DNA of 64,000 nt from Trifolium pratense. Taxonomy: Eukaryota > Streptophyta > Magnoliopsida > Fabales > Fabaceae. Where the stretch lies: positions 6,036,563 to 6,100,562 of the forward strand of contig NC_060063.1 in the NCBI RefSeq assembly GCF_020283565.1, read 5' to 3'. The notes under the pieces were generated by a model. It had not been told where the DNA came from. It did no database searches and worked only from the letters and a program-made list of their open reading frames with translations. Of the stretch, positions 11,074-21,186 are shown in pieces. Both the position numbers and the translations under genes were made by a program. How positions within the stretch are numbered: position 1 is the first letter of the stretch; each line of letters starts with the position of its first letter.

Positions 11074-13764
11074 TCATTGTTCAGATTCAAAATTGTCTTC
11101 TTGACTATGCTCAATTTGCTGAGTTCTTTGTTCCGGAACAAGCTGGCCAACTTTTGGATACTTGTCTATGAATTTATATTCCCAATCCTCTAAAATTGCG
11201 AGCTCTGACTCGTCCAAACCTTCGAGGTTCCCGTTAATATCTTGAGGTTTAAAAGACAGAAGAGCAAGGGCTCGGCTACATTCCTTTCCAGCAAACATTG
11301 TATACGATCCTCCTGGACCATAAAAATTCCTGCATATATATGATCAAGCAAAGTCTATCAGCTCATTTGGGAGAAAACAACAGTTCAAACTACATTAATA
11401 TAACAAGGAACCACGCAGTGTTCATATTCTAAAACACAACAGTGCTATAGAGTCACTATGGCCACTATTTGACAACATTTTGTATTGAATAGCTATTGTG
11501 GAACAATAGCGATTTGTTCAAATTCCTATACGCTATACTCTGCTATAGCACCACTATAGCAGCTATTCAACAACATTGGAATTGCCGCATTCTAAACTAT
11601 TATGATTATGCTTGACAATGATGAAAAAGGTATAACTGAAGGAAATAGATGGAGTATTCAACTCATTATAAGCAAGCAGAGGTAGGTTTCAGGAAGCAAA
11701 AAAAAATTGCTTCACAATAAGTAACTATATATTTACTTATAAATCAAACCATAAAATTTGGCATGATCAGAGTGAATTCAACTCAAACAAGTGCTCCAAC
11801 CTTCAACTAAGAAATCATCCATCCACGCAAATATTGTGCATGATTGAATTCTAAAAATGCATAGTGCATGATAATAGAATGATATGCCAGCAATATACCA
11901 AAAAAAAAAAAAAACGAATGATATGCCAGCATTTTAGTGCATGTTCAGATCATTAATGCAAGCAAGTCCTAAGACAATTTACAGATTTTGTAAAGTTTAA
12001 CAAGATATTTCTCAGGTACAATAACACTTATTCCAAACTATGGATTAAGGGCCCGTTTGGAATAGCTTATTTTTTACCTTAAGCAAAACAACTTAAGAAA
12101 ATAAATAAGTTTTTCAAGGTAGTTAATGAAAAAAATAGCTTATAAAAATACCGTTTTCGTTAGTGGAAACTTATATATTAACATAAAAACTTATTTATTT
12201 GCATAAGTTGTTTTGCATAAGCTCAAAAATAAGCTATTCCAAATGGACCCTAAGGGTTATTGTCCTCAGAAATATCTCTTAAGCACATGTCACTAGAGGT
12301 GTCCTGAGAAATATTTTGAGAGAGTAAACCTTCAAGTTAATTTTCTTAAACACGTGTCGCTAGAGGTGAAGGTGAATATGAGAGGTGAACGCAAGCAATC
12401 TTTATTATTCCATTCAACTTAGGTATCAAATAAAGCTTTGTGGCTGATTTATTTCTAACCAAATTATTCCGTAATTTAGTCTTCATTTGAGTCCCGAGAC
12501 ACAACTCACTTGAACTTATTCAAAAATATAATAATTGTGACTGCGATTGAGGCCAAATTGTCAAGGTTTTTAACACCTCTAACTAACACTACATTTATTT
12601 ATATAAGTCTCTAACACTACATTAGTGCTATATTTCAATGCAATTTCTGCAATAACAAAGATCGTGACACAACCACAGCTGCAACCACAATTAAAAATTT
12701 TGCACTTAACACTTACAGTTCAGATTAAATTTTGGTAAAACCAATATTGACCATCACCACCATATAATAACATTGAATGGTCAAGATTGACTCGATTACC
12801 CTTTTTCATGCTCTCAACCTCACTTGATTCTACTCTTGAAAATTGTATGAGTGAAAACTGAAAAGACAAATTAGTACTCGAAATTGTGAGCATTCATAAA
12901 AACAGTGGAATCACACAATGTTGCCAATTGCAGATAGTGGAAAATAGTGGTTGTGCTACAGAGCTGCTATAACCATTAACGACTATTAGACAACATTTTG
13001 TACTAAATAGTAAATAGCGTATTGAAATGTTCAAATTCTTCTATGCCATAGCACTATAGCACTACTATAGCTGTTATTTAACAAAATCGGAACAACCACT
13101 TTCTAAACTACTGATTATGATTATGCCCATAATTTAGTCAAACACTTGTGCATTTCCTTAGCCCCTTATCATGATAAGCACTATGTGTTAGCTAATTCTA
13201 TAACTAAAAATAAAGTTCTATACGTTGTTTTATAAGTTATCTTCCAAAGCTTGTGAAAATAAACTGGACAAAAAAACTAGTAGGCTCGTATAACAAACAA
13301 AGACATGTTTGGTATACGAACTTATATCTTATCATTTTTTCTCAATTTAAACCTGTCATCATATTACTTGAAATATGTCATTTCATAGTTAGAAGTTAGT
13401 CCGACCATTAATTTTGTTTGGTCAAGTAGCATAGTGGCTAGAAATTCCACCGTTAAAGTGGATAAGTGGGATGACCAGGGTTCGAACCTCGGCCCCCTGC
13501 ATATATAATGCAATGTCATGCAAACTGAGCTAAACTCACGCGATTGTCGTTAATTTAACAAACTACAAATTTGATCGGTTAACTTATATAACTAATTGGA
13601 TATAACTATATAAGCTAGTTTATCACTTATAACTTATTGGATATAGATCTTCAATTTGAAGAAGCTAGAGACATGGTGGCCAGCTCTTACAGCGGTAATT
13701 CAATTATAGAATGGAATATAGATGGACATAGTGAACAAAATATATTAAATACCATTCAGGAGAT

Positions 13765-13805
<41 letters not shown>

Positions 13806-14248
13806 CACTATCCGCTATTTTTTAGAACCTACTCTGATAAATAAACTCAAATAAGTCAAACGGACAATTTCCACATCACAAATACAATACATAGAAAAGA
13901 AAAAGTAAAAAAATGAAATTACCTGCCCTCAGATACATCATAGATCTGTCCTTTAACAGAAATCAAGATAGGTTTACTTGAATTAGACCCATTATACAAC
14001 CTTAACTCCTTTTCCGTAATTTCACCAACCTGAACCGGTTTTTTTGGCGGTTCAGCTATATCAAACCCGGAACCAGAACCAAACCGAGCCGAAACAACCG
14101 GTGGTTTATTGAAATCTTCAGGGGAAACAAACATGGAACTAACAGTTCGGTAAACGATGAGAGTTAAGAATGCGATTGTGAAGAAAGCTGTTGGAGAAAG
14201 ACCTGTGTAGAATGTTATTTCGTCGGTTATTGTTGTGTAGAATCCCAT
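11074..14248 (-). CDS. Membrane steroid-binding protein / MAPR family, cytochrome b5-like (two exons)
   Basis: The predicted exons are 14248-13923 and 11329-11074, giving 193 aa with the junction inside an Arg codon. Residues about 17-40 form one hydrophobic anchor (LSPTAFFTIAFLTLIVY). The cytochrome b5-like MAPR fold follows, from VQVGEITEKELRLYNG through ILISVKGQIYDVSEG, then FYGPGGSYTMFAGKECSRAL and LEDWEYKFIDKYPKVG. These are the diagnostic blocks of Arabidopsis MSBP1/MAPR proteins, which bind sterols or haem at the ER or plasma membrane and modulate signalling and cytochrome P450s. The C-terminal tail after the b5 domain is short (about 20 aa) compared with MSBP1 (220 aa). A hAT element sits about 112 bp upstream of the ATG. 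Confidence 0.9.
12049..12250. mobile_element. PIF/Harbinger (Tourist-like) MITE, 202 bp
   Basis: The TIRs read gggcccgtttggaatagctt on the left and gggtccatttggaatagctt on the complement of the right. They are flanked by taa at 12046-12048 and 12251-12253, the 3-bp TSD typical of PIF/Harbinger. The interior is largely self-complementary (ataagttgttttgcataag). Confidence 0.85.
13415..13550 (+). mobile_element. tRNA-derived SINE
   Basis: It has an A-box-like tagcatagtggctag and a B-box (gggttcgaacctcgg), then a short tail. A weak candidate TSD (ttaattt) is seen on both sides, so the ends are approximate. Confidence 0.65.
13768..13802. repeat. (TA)n microsatellite
   Basis: A simple TA run within the MSBP-like gene intron. 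Confidence 0.9.
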
Positions 14249-14360
14249 TTTTTGAATGTTTGGTTTTGTTCTTGTTGTTGTTGTTGTTGAAGGTAAAGGT
14301 AAAAGTGGAAAAGGGAAAGAGACGAAAGATAGGGAGAAAGTAGGTGAGAGTAGTTGAAGC

Positions 14361-15845
14361 CAGTGTTTTAAAAACCGGACCGGACCGGCCGGTTGAACCG
14401 GTTGAACCGCGAACCGGAGGGGTCACCGGTCTGGTCTGAATGTTGGACCGTGTATGTTATTGAACCGGTCAAAACCGGAAAAACCGGTCAAAATCGGTCA
14501 AAACCGGTGAACCGGCGGTTTTGGAAAACCGGCGGTTTGAATGTTTTTTTTTTTCCTTTACCTAAGTCACAAAACGACGCCGTTTTATAATTTAAAAAAA
14601 AAAAAAAACGAAGAAGAAGAAGGAAGAAATAGAAAGAAACAGAGCATAGTATACCAAAAAAAAAAAAAAAAAAGAAACAGAGCAGAGGCATGGTGTGGAT
14701 CGTTGAGAAGCTACAAAGGATAAAATATATTTCTGATTACCTTTCAAATAAATATTTATTAACAATTTGATGCATAACAAAGAAATAATAAAGAAAGGGA
14801 GAGAAGATGGAAGGCAAAAATGAGAGGATAATATTCTGCGTATTAAGAGAATAAGAGGAGGCAGCAGCAGCAGGAAGAAAGAGAAAACATGTTTCCATCA
14901 AAATTTTAGGGTTTTTTAATATAATCTAAGGAGTATATTGGGCCTTCATAATAGCAACCCGTCTTCTTTCTATCTTGGGCCAATAACTTTGATAAATTAA
15001 ATTCATAAATTAATAGTACCTATTATACAATTATATTAGAATTGAATGAGTCAATGAGCCTTACAAGATTATCAAAAAATGATAAAGACTAATAAATTAT
15101 AATAATTAGTTTCTATATGGACTATGTCAAAAAAAAAAAAGTTTCTATATGGATCAAACTTATATATGGTTTCATATACACAGTTTTTATTGTGCTAGAT
15201 ATATGTGGGAAAGTTATTTTTATTTAAAAATATATTATTTTTTTTAGTTAAAAAATATAAATAACTACCTTTTTGTGAGAGGAACAGAAAAAACAACATC
15301 TAAAGAAATGCATATAAATTTTGTCCTTTCTATATTAAATAGATAAATACCTATGATAATCAATATAAAAAATACCTATTATACCTATTATAATAAATAT
15401 TAATTTTTTTTCCTATGTTTTTTGTGTGTTTAATAACTCTACTAATACGTTTTTTAGACAAGAAAATTGCAATTTTGTTATCATAATTTATTACTATGTC
15501 AATTGTTAAACTCTATAAATTTATGTTATTGTTTAAAACTTATTTTGATTTCTATTTTGTACTATTTTAATGTGTGATGACAATGTTTAAGATTTAAATT
15601 TAAAAACTTGTGACATTATGAGTTTATGAAATTTTTAAATTTTCATATTTTTTATGATTTTTTTTAACTATAGTCTATATATAGACCGGTTCAATAACTA
15701 TATAGAGACCGGTTCATTCCATCGGTTTAATCCGTTTTAATCCGGTTTATCATGCGGTTCGACCAGTGACTTAGTGGTTCGACCAATGAACCAGTGACCC
15801 AGTGTCCTCGCCGGTTCGACGACCGGTCCGGTTTTTAAAACACTG
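14361..15845. mobile_element. hAT-type element, 1.49 kb, just upstream of the MSBP-like gene
   Basis: The TIR is cagtgttttaaaaaccgg, with its complement at the right. Both ends are rich in repeated accggt/ccggtt motifs. A perfect 8-bp TSD gttgaagc lies at 14353-14360 and 15846-15853, diagnostic of hAT. There is no transposase ORF. The interior includes purine-rich runs, a promoter- or UTR-like stretch around 14780-14930 and a nested Mutator MITE (15151-15326). Confidence 0.9.
15151..15326. mobile_element. Mutator-type MITE, 176 bp (family member B), nested in the hAT element
   Basis: The ends are ggatcaaacttat and ataaattttgtcc, with a perfect 9-bp TSD tttctatat at 15142-15150 and 15327-15335. 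It is closely related to 10147-10326, for example in the shared internal stretch aaaaatataaataacta and the ctttttgtgagaggaac block. Confidence 0.9.
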
Positions 15846-15853
15846 GTTGAAGC

Positions 15854-16234
15854 TACTACCAAATGCGAATTCTGAACTCAATTTGGGTCAAGACTTCTTT
15901 TGATTAATTTTTTTTAATTTAATTTATATATATTGTTGGTGTAAAGTTATTTTAGACATGGATTCAATAATATATCATCACATCATGTATTATTATTAAA
16001 AACACATGATGTGTGATGTTCATTAAATGATATGACAACATATCATTAGATGCATGTGTAAAAAAAATTACACTAAAGATACATGACAATTAAACTCAAC
16101 ATTTTTTACCAAAACAGTGTATTTCATGTGAAAAAAATATATATATTTATTTAATACTAAGAAAAACATGTGATAATATTAAAAACTAAACAGTGTCCTA
16201 GATATGTTAACTATTTCTTTTACTACTTGTAAAG
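15854..16234. other. AT-rich interval without a gene
   Basis: No ORF of note. Around 15935-16075 there is a loose inverted pattern (ggtgtaaag ... ttacactaaag, with cacatgatgtgtgatg inside) that may be an old MITE. No TSD was found. Confidence 0.4.
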
Positions 16235-16459
16235 GGCAAAATTACACTACATGTCCTTTATCTTATTTTTTTATAATACTTTGGTCCTTTATTTTTTTTT
16301 ATTTGTAACACTTTGGTCATTTATTTTTTATAAATAAATAAGATAAGGAGTAAAATGTTACAAAAAAGAAAGATAAAGGACCAAATTGTTACAAAAAAAA
16401 GATAAAGGACCAAAGTGTTACAAAAAAATAAGATAAAGGACCTGTAGTGTAATTTTGCC
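16235..16459. mobile_element. TIR MITE, 225 bp, unclassified
   Basis: The ends are ggcaaaattacactacatgt and the complement ending gtgtaattttgcc. The interior has direct repeats of gataaaggaccaaa.tgttac. No clear TSD was found, so the superfamily is unknown. Confidence 0.6.
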
Positions 16460-16465
16460 AAAAAT

Positions 16466-16550
16466 CTCTCTCAATCGAAGTTGCGGGGATCGAACTGTGA
16501 TACTCCCTACCAAATTCAGCATTAATCACAACTGAACCAACTAATGATTG
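16466..16550 (-). mobile_element. Truncated tRNA-derived SINE
   Basis: A minus-strand A-box (ttggttcagttgtgatt) and B-box (agttcgatccccg) are present. It is clearly the same family as 9019-9181 but lacks a tail and TSD. Confidence 0.6.
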
Positions 16551-16754
16551 GTAGGGGTTTCTTTTAGTGTGGTATGCAATTGTGTGGTCCATTTGGAGAG
16601 CAAAAAATGATTCAATTCTTTCATCTAAAGGGGTGGAAATTGATGAAGTTTTAAAAAGAACTAGGTTGATTTCTTGGAAGTGGTTAACGGTGATAAATAA
16701 GGGAGGAGTTTGTAGTTTTTATGAATGGTAAACTTGTCCAAGTCATTAAAGACT

Positions 16755-17309
16755 AAGTATGTTGGTGCATTTAGATGGTTCGATGCCAAAGCTTCGCACT
16801 GCGTCATCCTCAGGTATGAGAAAAACACCTCACGTGCACCAGATGATAAATCATTTGTTGGGATGCATGATCATTCCAACGGGGGGATTTCTTACTGGGC
16901 AGTCCATAAAATAATTTGACTAAGTATAAGTATGTTAGTGGGTTTAGATGCTTTGGTGCCAAGTTGAGATGTCATCTGACGTGAAGCTTCGCACTGCGTC
17001 ATCCTCATGTATGAAGCACCTCTCGTGCACCTGATGATAAATCCTTTGTTGGGCTGCATGATCATTCCAACGCGGGGATTTTTTATTGGTCAGTCCATAA
17101 AATAATTTGACTAAGTATAAGTATATTGGTGCGTTTAGATGCTTTGATGCCAAGTTGAGATGTCATCTGAGGTAAAGCTTTGCACTGCGTCGTCCTCCGG
17201 TATGAGAAAAGTACATCATGTGCACCTGATGATAAATCCTTTGTTGGGATGCATGGTCATTCCAACATGGGGATTTCTTACTAGGCAACCCATAAAATAA
17301 TTTGACTAT
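16755..17309. repeat. Three tandem copies of a ~173-191-bp unit
   Basis: Copies start at about 16755, 16928 and 17119. Each contains aagtat.ttggtgcgtttagatgc, gcttcgcactgcgtc.tcctc, gcacctgatgataaatcctttgttgggatgc split by minor changes, and ccataaaataatttgacta. The first copy lacks about 18 bp. The array sits immediately beyond the 3' side of the Helitron helicase remnant. Confidence 0.8.
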
Positions 17310-17392
17310 GTTTTTTAGGTTTTTATGATAACAAATATCATATACAAATGTATCATAACGACCAAAAAGACATAGTCAAATTATTTTATGGA
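17288..17392. repeat. Inverted repeat / hairpin at the end of the tandem array
   Basis: The left arm cataaaataatttgactatg (about 17290-17309) pairs with catagtcaaattattttatg (about 17371-17390) around a loop of about 60 bp. The arm sequence is the junction motif of the tandem units. Confidence 0.7.
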
Positions 17393-17429
17393 TATATTTT
17401 ACCATATATTTTACGATCAATTTTCTAAA

Positions 17430-18660
17430 AAACTTTTAGGTACACAACATTAACAATAGTTGTCTTTGATAAGTCCATATCATCGGTTATCAAGATTTTC
17501 AAATCAGTTCGAGTTTTTACACATGACATAGCAACATACAATTGACCATGAGTAAAAACTGGTCTTGGAAGATATAAGCCTACCTGACCCAAAGTTTGTC
17601 CTTGAATTTTACTATTGTCATTGCAAAGCAAACACACAGAGGGAATTGACGACGATGAAAACTGATTGAAACATTAGCATCTGAGGGAATCAAATTCATT
17701 CTTGCAATGTAAACCACATCACCAATGTTTGTCCCCGTTACAATTTTATCATCGATGACATTAACTCCCGTGTATGTAACAGTTAAACGTGTAACATTGC
17801 ATAAGTCTGTCGCAACATCAATATTCCTTAGCAACATGATTGGGACACCAACTTTGACAATTAATCTATGATTTGGTAACCCATAACACTTTATTTCATT
17901 TAAGAATTCAGTTGTAATCGACTGATGGTCAACATCAATATCCTCGTCACATTTTGAATAGTATCACAAATGAGAAATTCTCTGGAATCTCTAGGTATTA
18001 GAGCAAGAAAATAACTATTTATTTTTTCTACAACTTCAAGGGTTGGTGCAAGTATGGCTCTATATTCAAAGAAATTAGGATACGAGTTTTTGAAAGAAAA
18101 GAGGGTAAGGGAGTAATATCAACAATGTTGATATTACTCTCCTCCTTCCTTTTTGTTAGTAGTCTTTTATTTCTCAACAAATCAAGATAAATTGCATCAA
18201 CAATCTCACTAATATGATTACATGTCCTTGCATTACAATATCTGATGGAATTTCAACAATCGACTCCCCATCTTCAGAGACACCAACTTTTCCAAGATAT
18301 CATGAATCCACTTAGAAAATTGTTTCAATTTTTTGTTTTCAATTGAATCAGAAGCAAATTGCAATCACATGTTTTGGTTCAAAGTTAAGACTCTACACCC
18401 ACGCCACAAAAAATATGAATTAATCATAGCATGCACAATGTCAGCTCGAGATCCTTTAGGGATGACAGACAAAATTTGTCTAAAATCTCCACCAAGAACA
18501 ACAGTTTTTCCACCAAAATGAAGATGAGCATTACTACGATCAATACCACTCATTATATCTTGCAAAGTTTGATGAAAAGCTTCAAAAGCTCATTTATTAA
18601 TCATTGGTGCTTCATCCCAAATTATTAAACTTGTCATAATCAGCAGCTTTGTTTTGTCAC
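17430..18660 (-). pseudogene. Helitron-type PIF1-like helicase, C-terminal part, decayed
   Basis: Minus-strand fragments show SF1B helicase motifs in order. First is Walker B with its context (LIIWDEAPMINK), then [11 protein letters not shown] and [20 protein letters not shown], then LLRNIDVATDLCNVTRL, and a C-terminal block containing YLPRPVFTHGQLYVAMS. In intact plant Helitrons the replicase/helicase couples rolling-circle transposition to unwinding. Here a stop follows INK, another follows LNQNM, and a frameshift lies near 17600 where the FAMTI.K.QGQ motif breaks. The Rep nuclease domain was not seen. Only the last third of the protein remains. Confidence 0.85.
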
Positions 18661-18869
18661 TCTCATTTTTAGAACCAGCTTAAATATAAAAATGTTAAAT
18701 CCAATGAGAATGATAACAAAAATTATTCAACAACAACATAACTTGTCATTAATAGGCTAAAAAGTAAATGTGAATCACCCATTTCGAAAGTTTACCACAT
18801 CAACAAATAGGGCGTTAACAAACAACCTATAACAACAGTCTGACCTGTATATAAACATAATAAGAGCTT

Positions 18870-19800
18870 TAAAACATTAACCACATAAGGAAAAACAATA
18901 TGAAAATATCATCAAAATATCTTGGGTACAACACACCAAACCTTGTTGTTTTGTTATCTTCGTGAATTGCAATAGAACAATAGGCGAACCAACACATGTG
19001 GCCTTCACCATTTTTTTGAAACTCATCAACAAATGACCCAGACGGTTCACACGTATAAGTACCTCTAGGGAGTTCATGAGAGAAACAAAAATGAGATTTA
19101 TCATTATTAAACCAAACTTAACATTTAAACAAACAAATATGAGCTTACTTGTCATCGATTAGGTCGATTGTCACTGTTTGAGTAACTGTGTTATCATCAA
19201 AATAGTTTATATCATGCCTAACATTTGTTAATACTCCAATGATGTCTGGAAAATTCATCACCACAAATAAAATAAAAAAATCATTACATGTTTGGCATTC
19301 TTTTATTTCAAGGAAAGCCTTCAACAAAAAATCAAAATTTTTATACTCACCAACAACATAGTTAAACTTGTCTGACAACTTCTTCACATTTTCAGATTCA
19401 ATAAACGACACCCCATAAGTTAGAATAAAATAACTCTAAGCAAGCTTGATCTTGGTTAGAACATTAAAAACTAACTTATATTTATAATAGCTTACCATCA
19501 AAAGACCCAAATTAATCTTAACAGAAAACATAGACATCACATAAACCCTTCCCTCAACTATATTTTCATCAAACATCGATAGCAAATCTTCAGGAATCGA
19601 TCCTAAAATTTTATGTCTGTGTGTAAATAAAAATAATAAACACTTAGTAAAACCATATAAGTAACAACGTACCAAATTTATGATGTCCAGAAACAAATTA
19701 AAACTTCAGAAACTCAAATAAAGTTAAATCCTTACATTTCTATCAATGAAAATCATATCAACAGAATTAATCTCATTAGCTTTTGTAAGTTTATAGACTT
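18870..19800 (-). pseudogene. RPA70-like OB-fold protein remnant (Helitron-associated)
   Basis: Minus-strand pieces match the layout of plant RPA1-like proteins carried by Helitrons. DLLSMFDENIVEGRVYVMS resembles the start of DNA-binding domain A. FPDIIGVLTNVRHDINYFDD followed by TVTIDLIDD resembles the D.IG.LT.V block. PIVLLQFTKI resembles a later OB strand. The pieces are in different frames separated by AT-rich intron-like gaps. It lies directly upstream of the helicase remnant on the same strand, as in many plant Helitrons. The exon structure cannot be resolved by eye. Confidence 0.65.
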
Positions 19801-20089
19801 TTCATTTTTAAGTACCCTCACTTTATACGACCAGGAGTAGTTCTTTCGGGCCTCACAGCAATAACATGATTATAATGTTTGGAAATTTCTTTATCCAATG
19901 AAGAATAGATTCTAATGCCATGGAGAGACATGGTGAGGAAGAGAGGTTGAAACAATGAAAAGGAAGTGGAACGATGGTAGTTTTAACTTTTTTTTTTTTA
20001 TAGAATGGAGGAGCTAAGCCCCGAAAAAAATTTACAGAGAAACTAGTCTGGACACAATAGTTCCAGCTGCATCTAATGCAAATAAATGT

Positions 20090-20222
20090 CAAATTTGAGT
20101 CGGGCATGACTCATAAAAAATCACAGTATCAACTAGACCACACCCAATATTGGCAAGAGCATCTGCGCACAAATTTGCCTCTCGATATGTATGTCGAATC
20201 TTTACTTCCCAATCGACTTGTT
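20090..20222 (-). pseudogene. LINE-derived RNase H domain scrap
   Basis: The minus strand reads VDWEVKIRHTYREANLCADA then LANIGCGLVDTVIFYESCP and a stop. This is the C-terminal signature (H.YREAN..AD.LA..G) of the RNase H-like domain in plant non-LTR retrotransposons. Nothing upstream of it survives as a clear reverse transcriptase. The MULE at 20299 lies just to its right. Confidence 0.8.
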
Positions 20223-20298
20223 TTTAAGTTTTAAGGATACACACTTATTTATGAAAAGTATAAACTCTGCTGCAAAATAAGCTTCCTAATAAAATATA

Positions 20299-20510
20299 GG
20301 CTTAACTACACATTTGGTCCCTTACGTTTATTTTAGGTTTCAATTTGGTCCCTTACGTTTAAAACGTATCAATTTGGTCCCTTACGTTTCCTCCGTTATC
20401 ATTAGTTGGTCCTTTCTGTCAACTTTGACACTAACGCCGTTTGACTTTTACACGTGGCTAACAGTTTGCACACGTGGAATGAAACGTGACACGTGGAATG
20501 TACATGTGGA
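20299..20510. repeat. Left TIR of the MULE, with G-box-like cores
   Basis: Three repeats of ggtcccttacgttt open the TIR. Then come acacgtggctaac, cacacgtggaatg and gacacgtggaatg. The matching right TIR is at about 24850-25062. Confidence 0.85.
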
Positions 20511-20823
20511 ACATAATTAAAAAATAATTAATTAAAAAAACAAAAAATAATAATTAAAACAAAAAATAATAGTAAGCAAAAAAAAATTAAAAAAAAAACA
20601 AAAAAATCTAAAGGCTGTGCACGTGAATGATTCACGTGAAAACTTTATCAATTAAAAAGAAATTGTTGTAAATATAAAAGAAGAAGAATTGGGAATTTTT
20701 CAATTTAGGGTTCTTGAACAAACAACACGACGGCGACAGAAGCAAACAAGACGACGACGATAGAGGCGAAGACCGAGGAACTAATGCAAAGAACGACATT
20801 GAAGCCATAAGAAGCAATTCCTG

Positions 20824-21183
20824 GTACGTTTCCTTGTTCGATTTAGGCTTCGATTTATGTTGTTTTTGTGTTTGTGGTCCAATTTGTAACTGGTAGTTCT
20901 CTTTTAGGGTTTAATGTTTGTTTAATCTGTGTGTGCTTAAAAATTGTGGTCCCATTTCGTAATTGAATGGAATTGTAGGGTTTAATGTTTGTTTAAGTTG
21001 TGTGTACTTCAAAATTGTGGTCCAAAGTGTTGTTTAAATGCTTGTCTTTATGTTGTTGTACGTATTCATTTAGTGTTTGTTTAATAGTTGCTTTCTGACA
21101 TTATGGGACCATGCTTGTCTATGTTGTTGTATGTATTATATTGTAAGGTACGTAATGTATTTTATTTTTTTTGTCTGGTATAG
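20824..21183 (+). other. Predicted 5'-UTR intron of the MULE transposase gene
   Basis: A donor CCTG|GTACGT at 20824 and an acceptor GGTATAG at 21183 bracket a T-rich stretch. The ATG of the first coding exon follows three bases later. The upstream leader (about 20700-20823) is rich in acgacg repeats. Confidence 0.5.
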
Positions 21184-21186
21184 GTA

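Larger units (their letters stand above)
11330..13922 (-). other. Intron of the MSBP-like gene
   Basis: A 2.6-kb intron with donor GGCAG|GTAATT and acceptor TATGCAG|G. It contains degenerate hAT-like repeats with ctatagcaccactatagcagctatt motifs (about 11430-11580 and 12945-13100), a PIF/Harbinger MITE (12049), a plus-oriented SINE (about 13415-13550) and a (TA)n run (about 13768-13802). No other coding sequence was seen. Confidence 0.75.
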
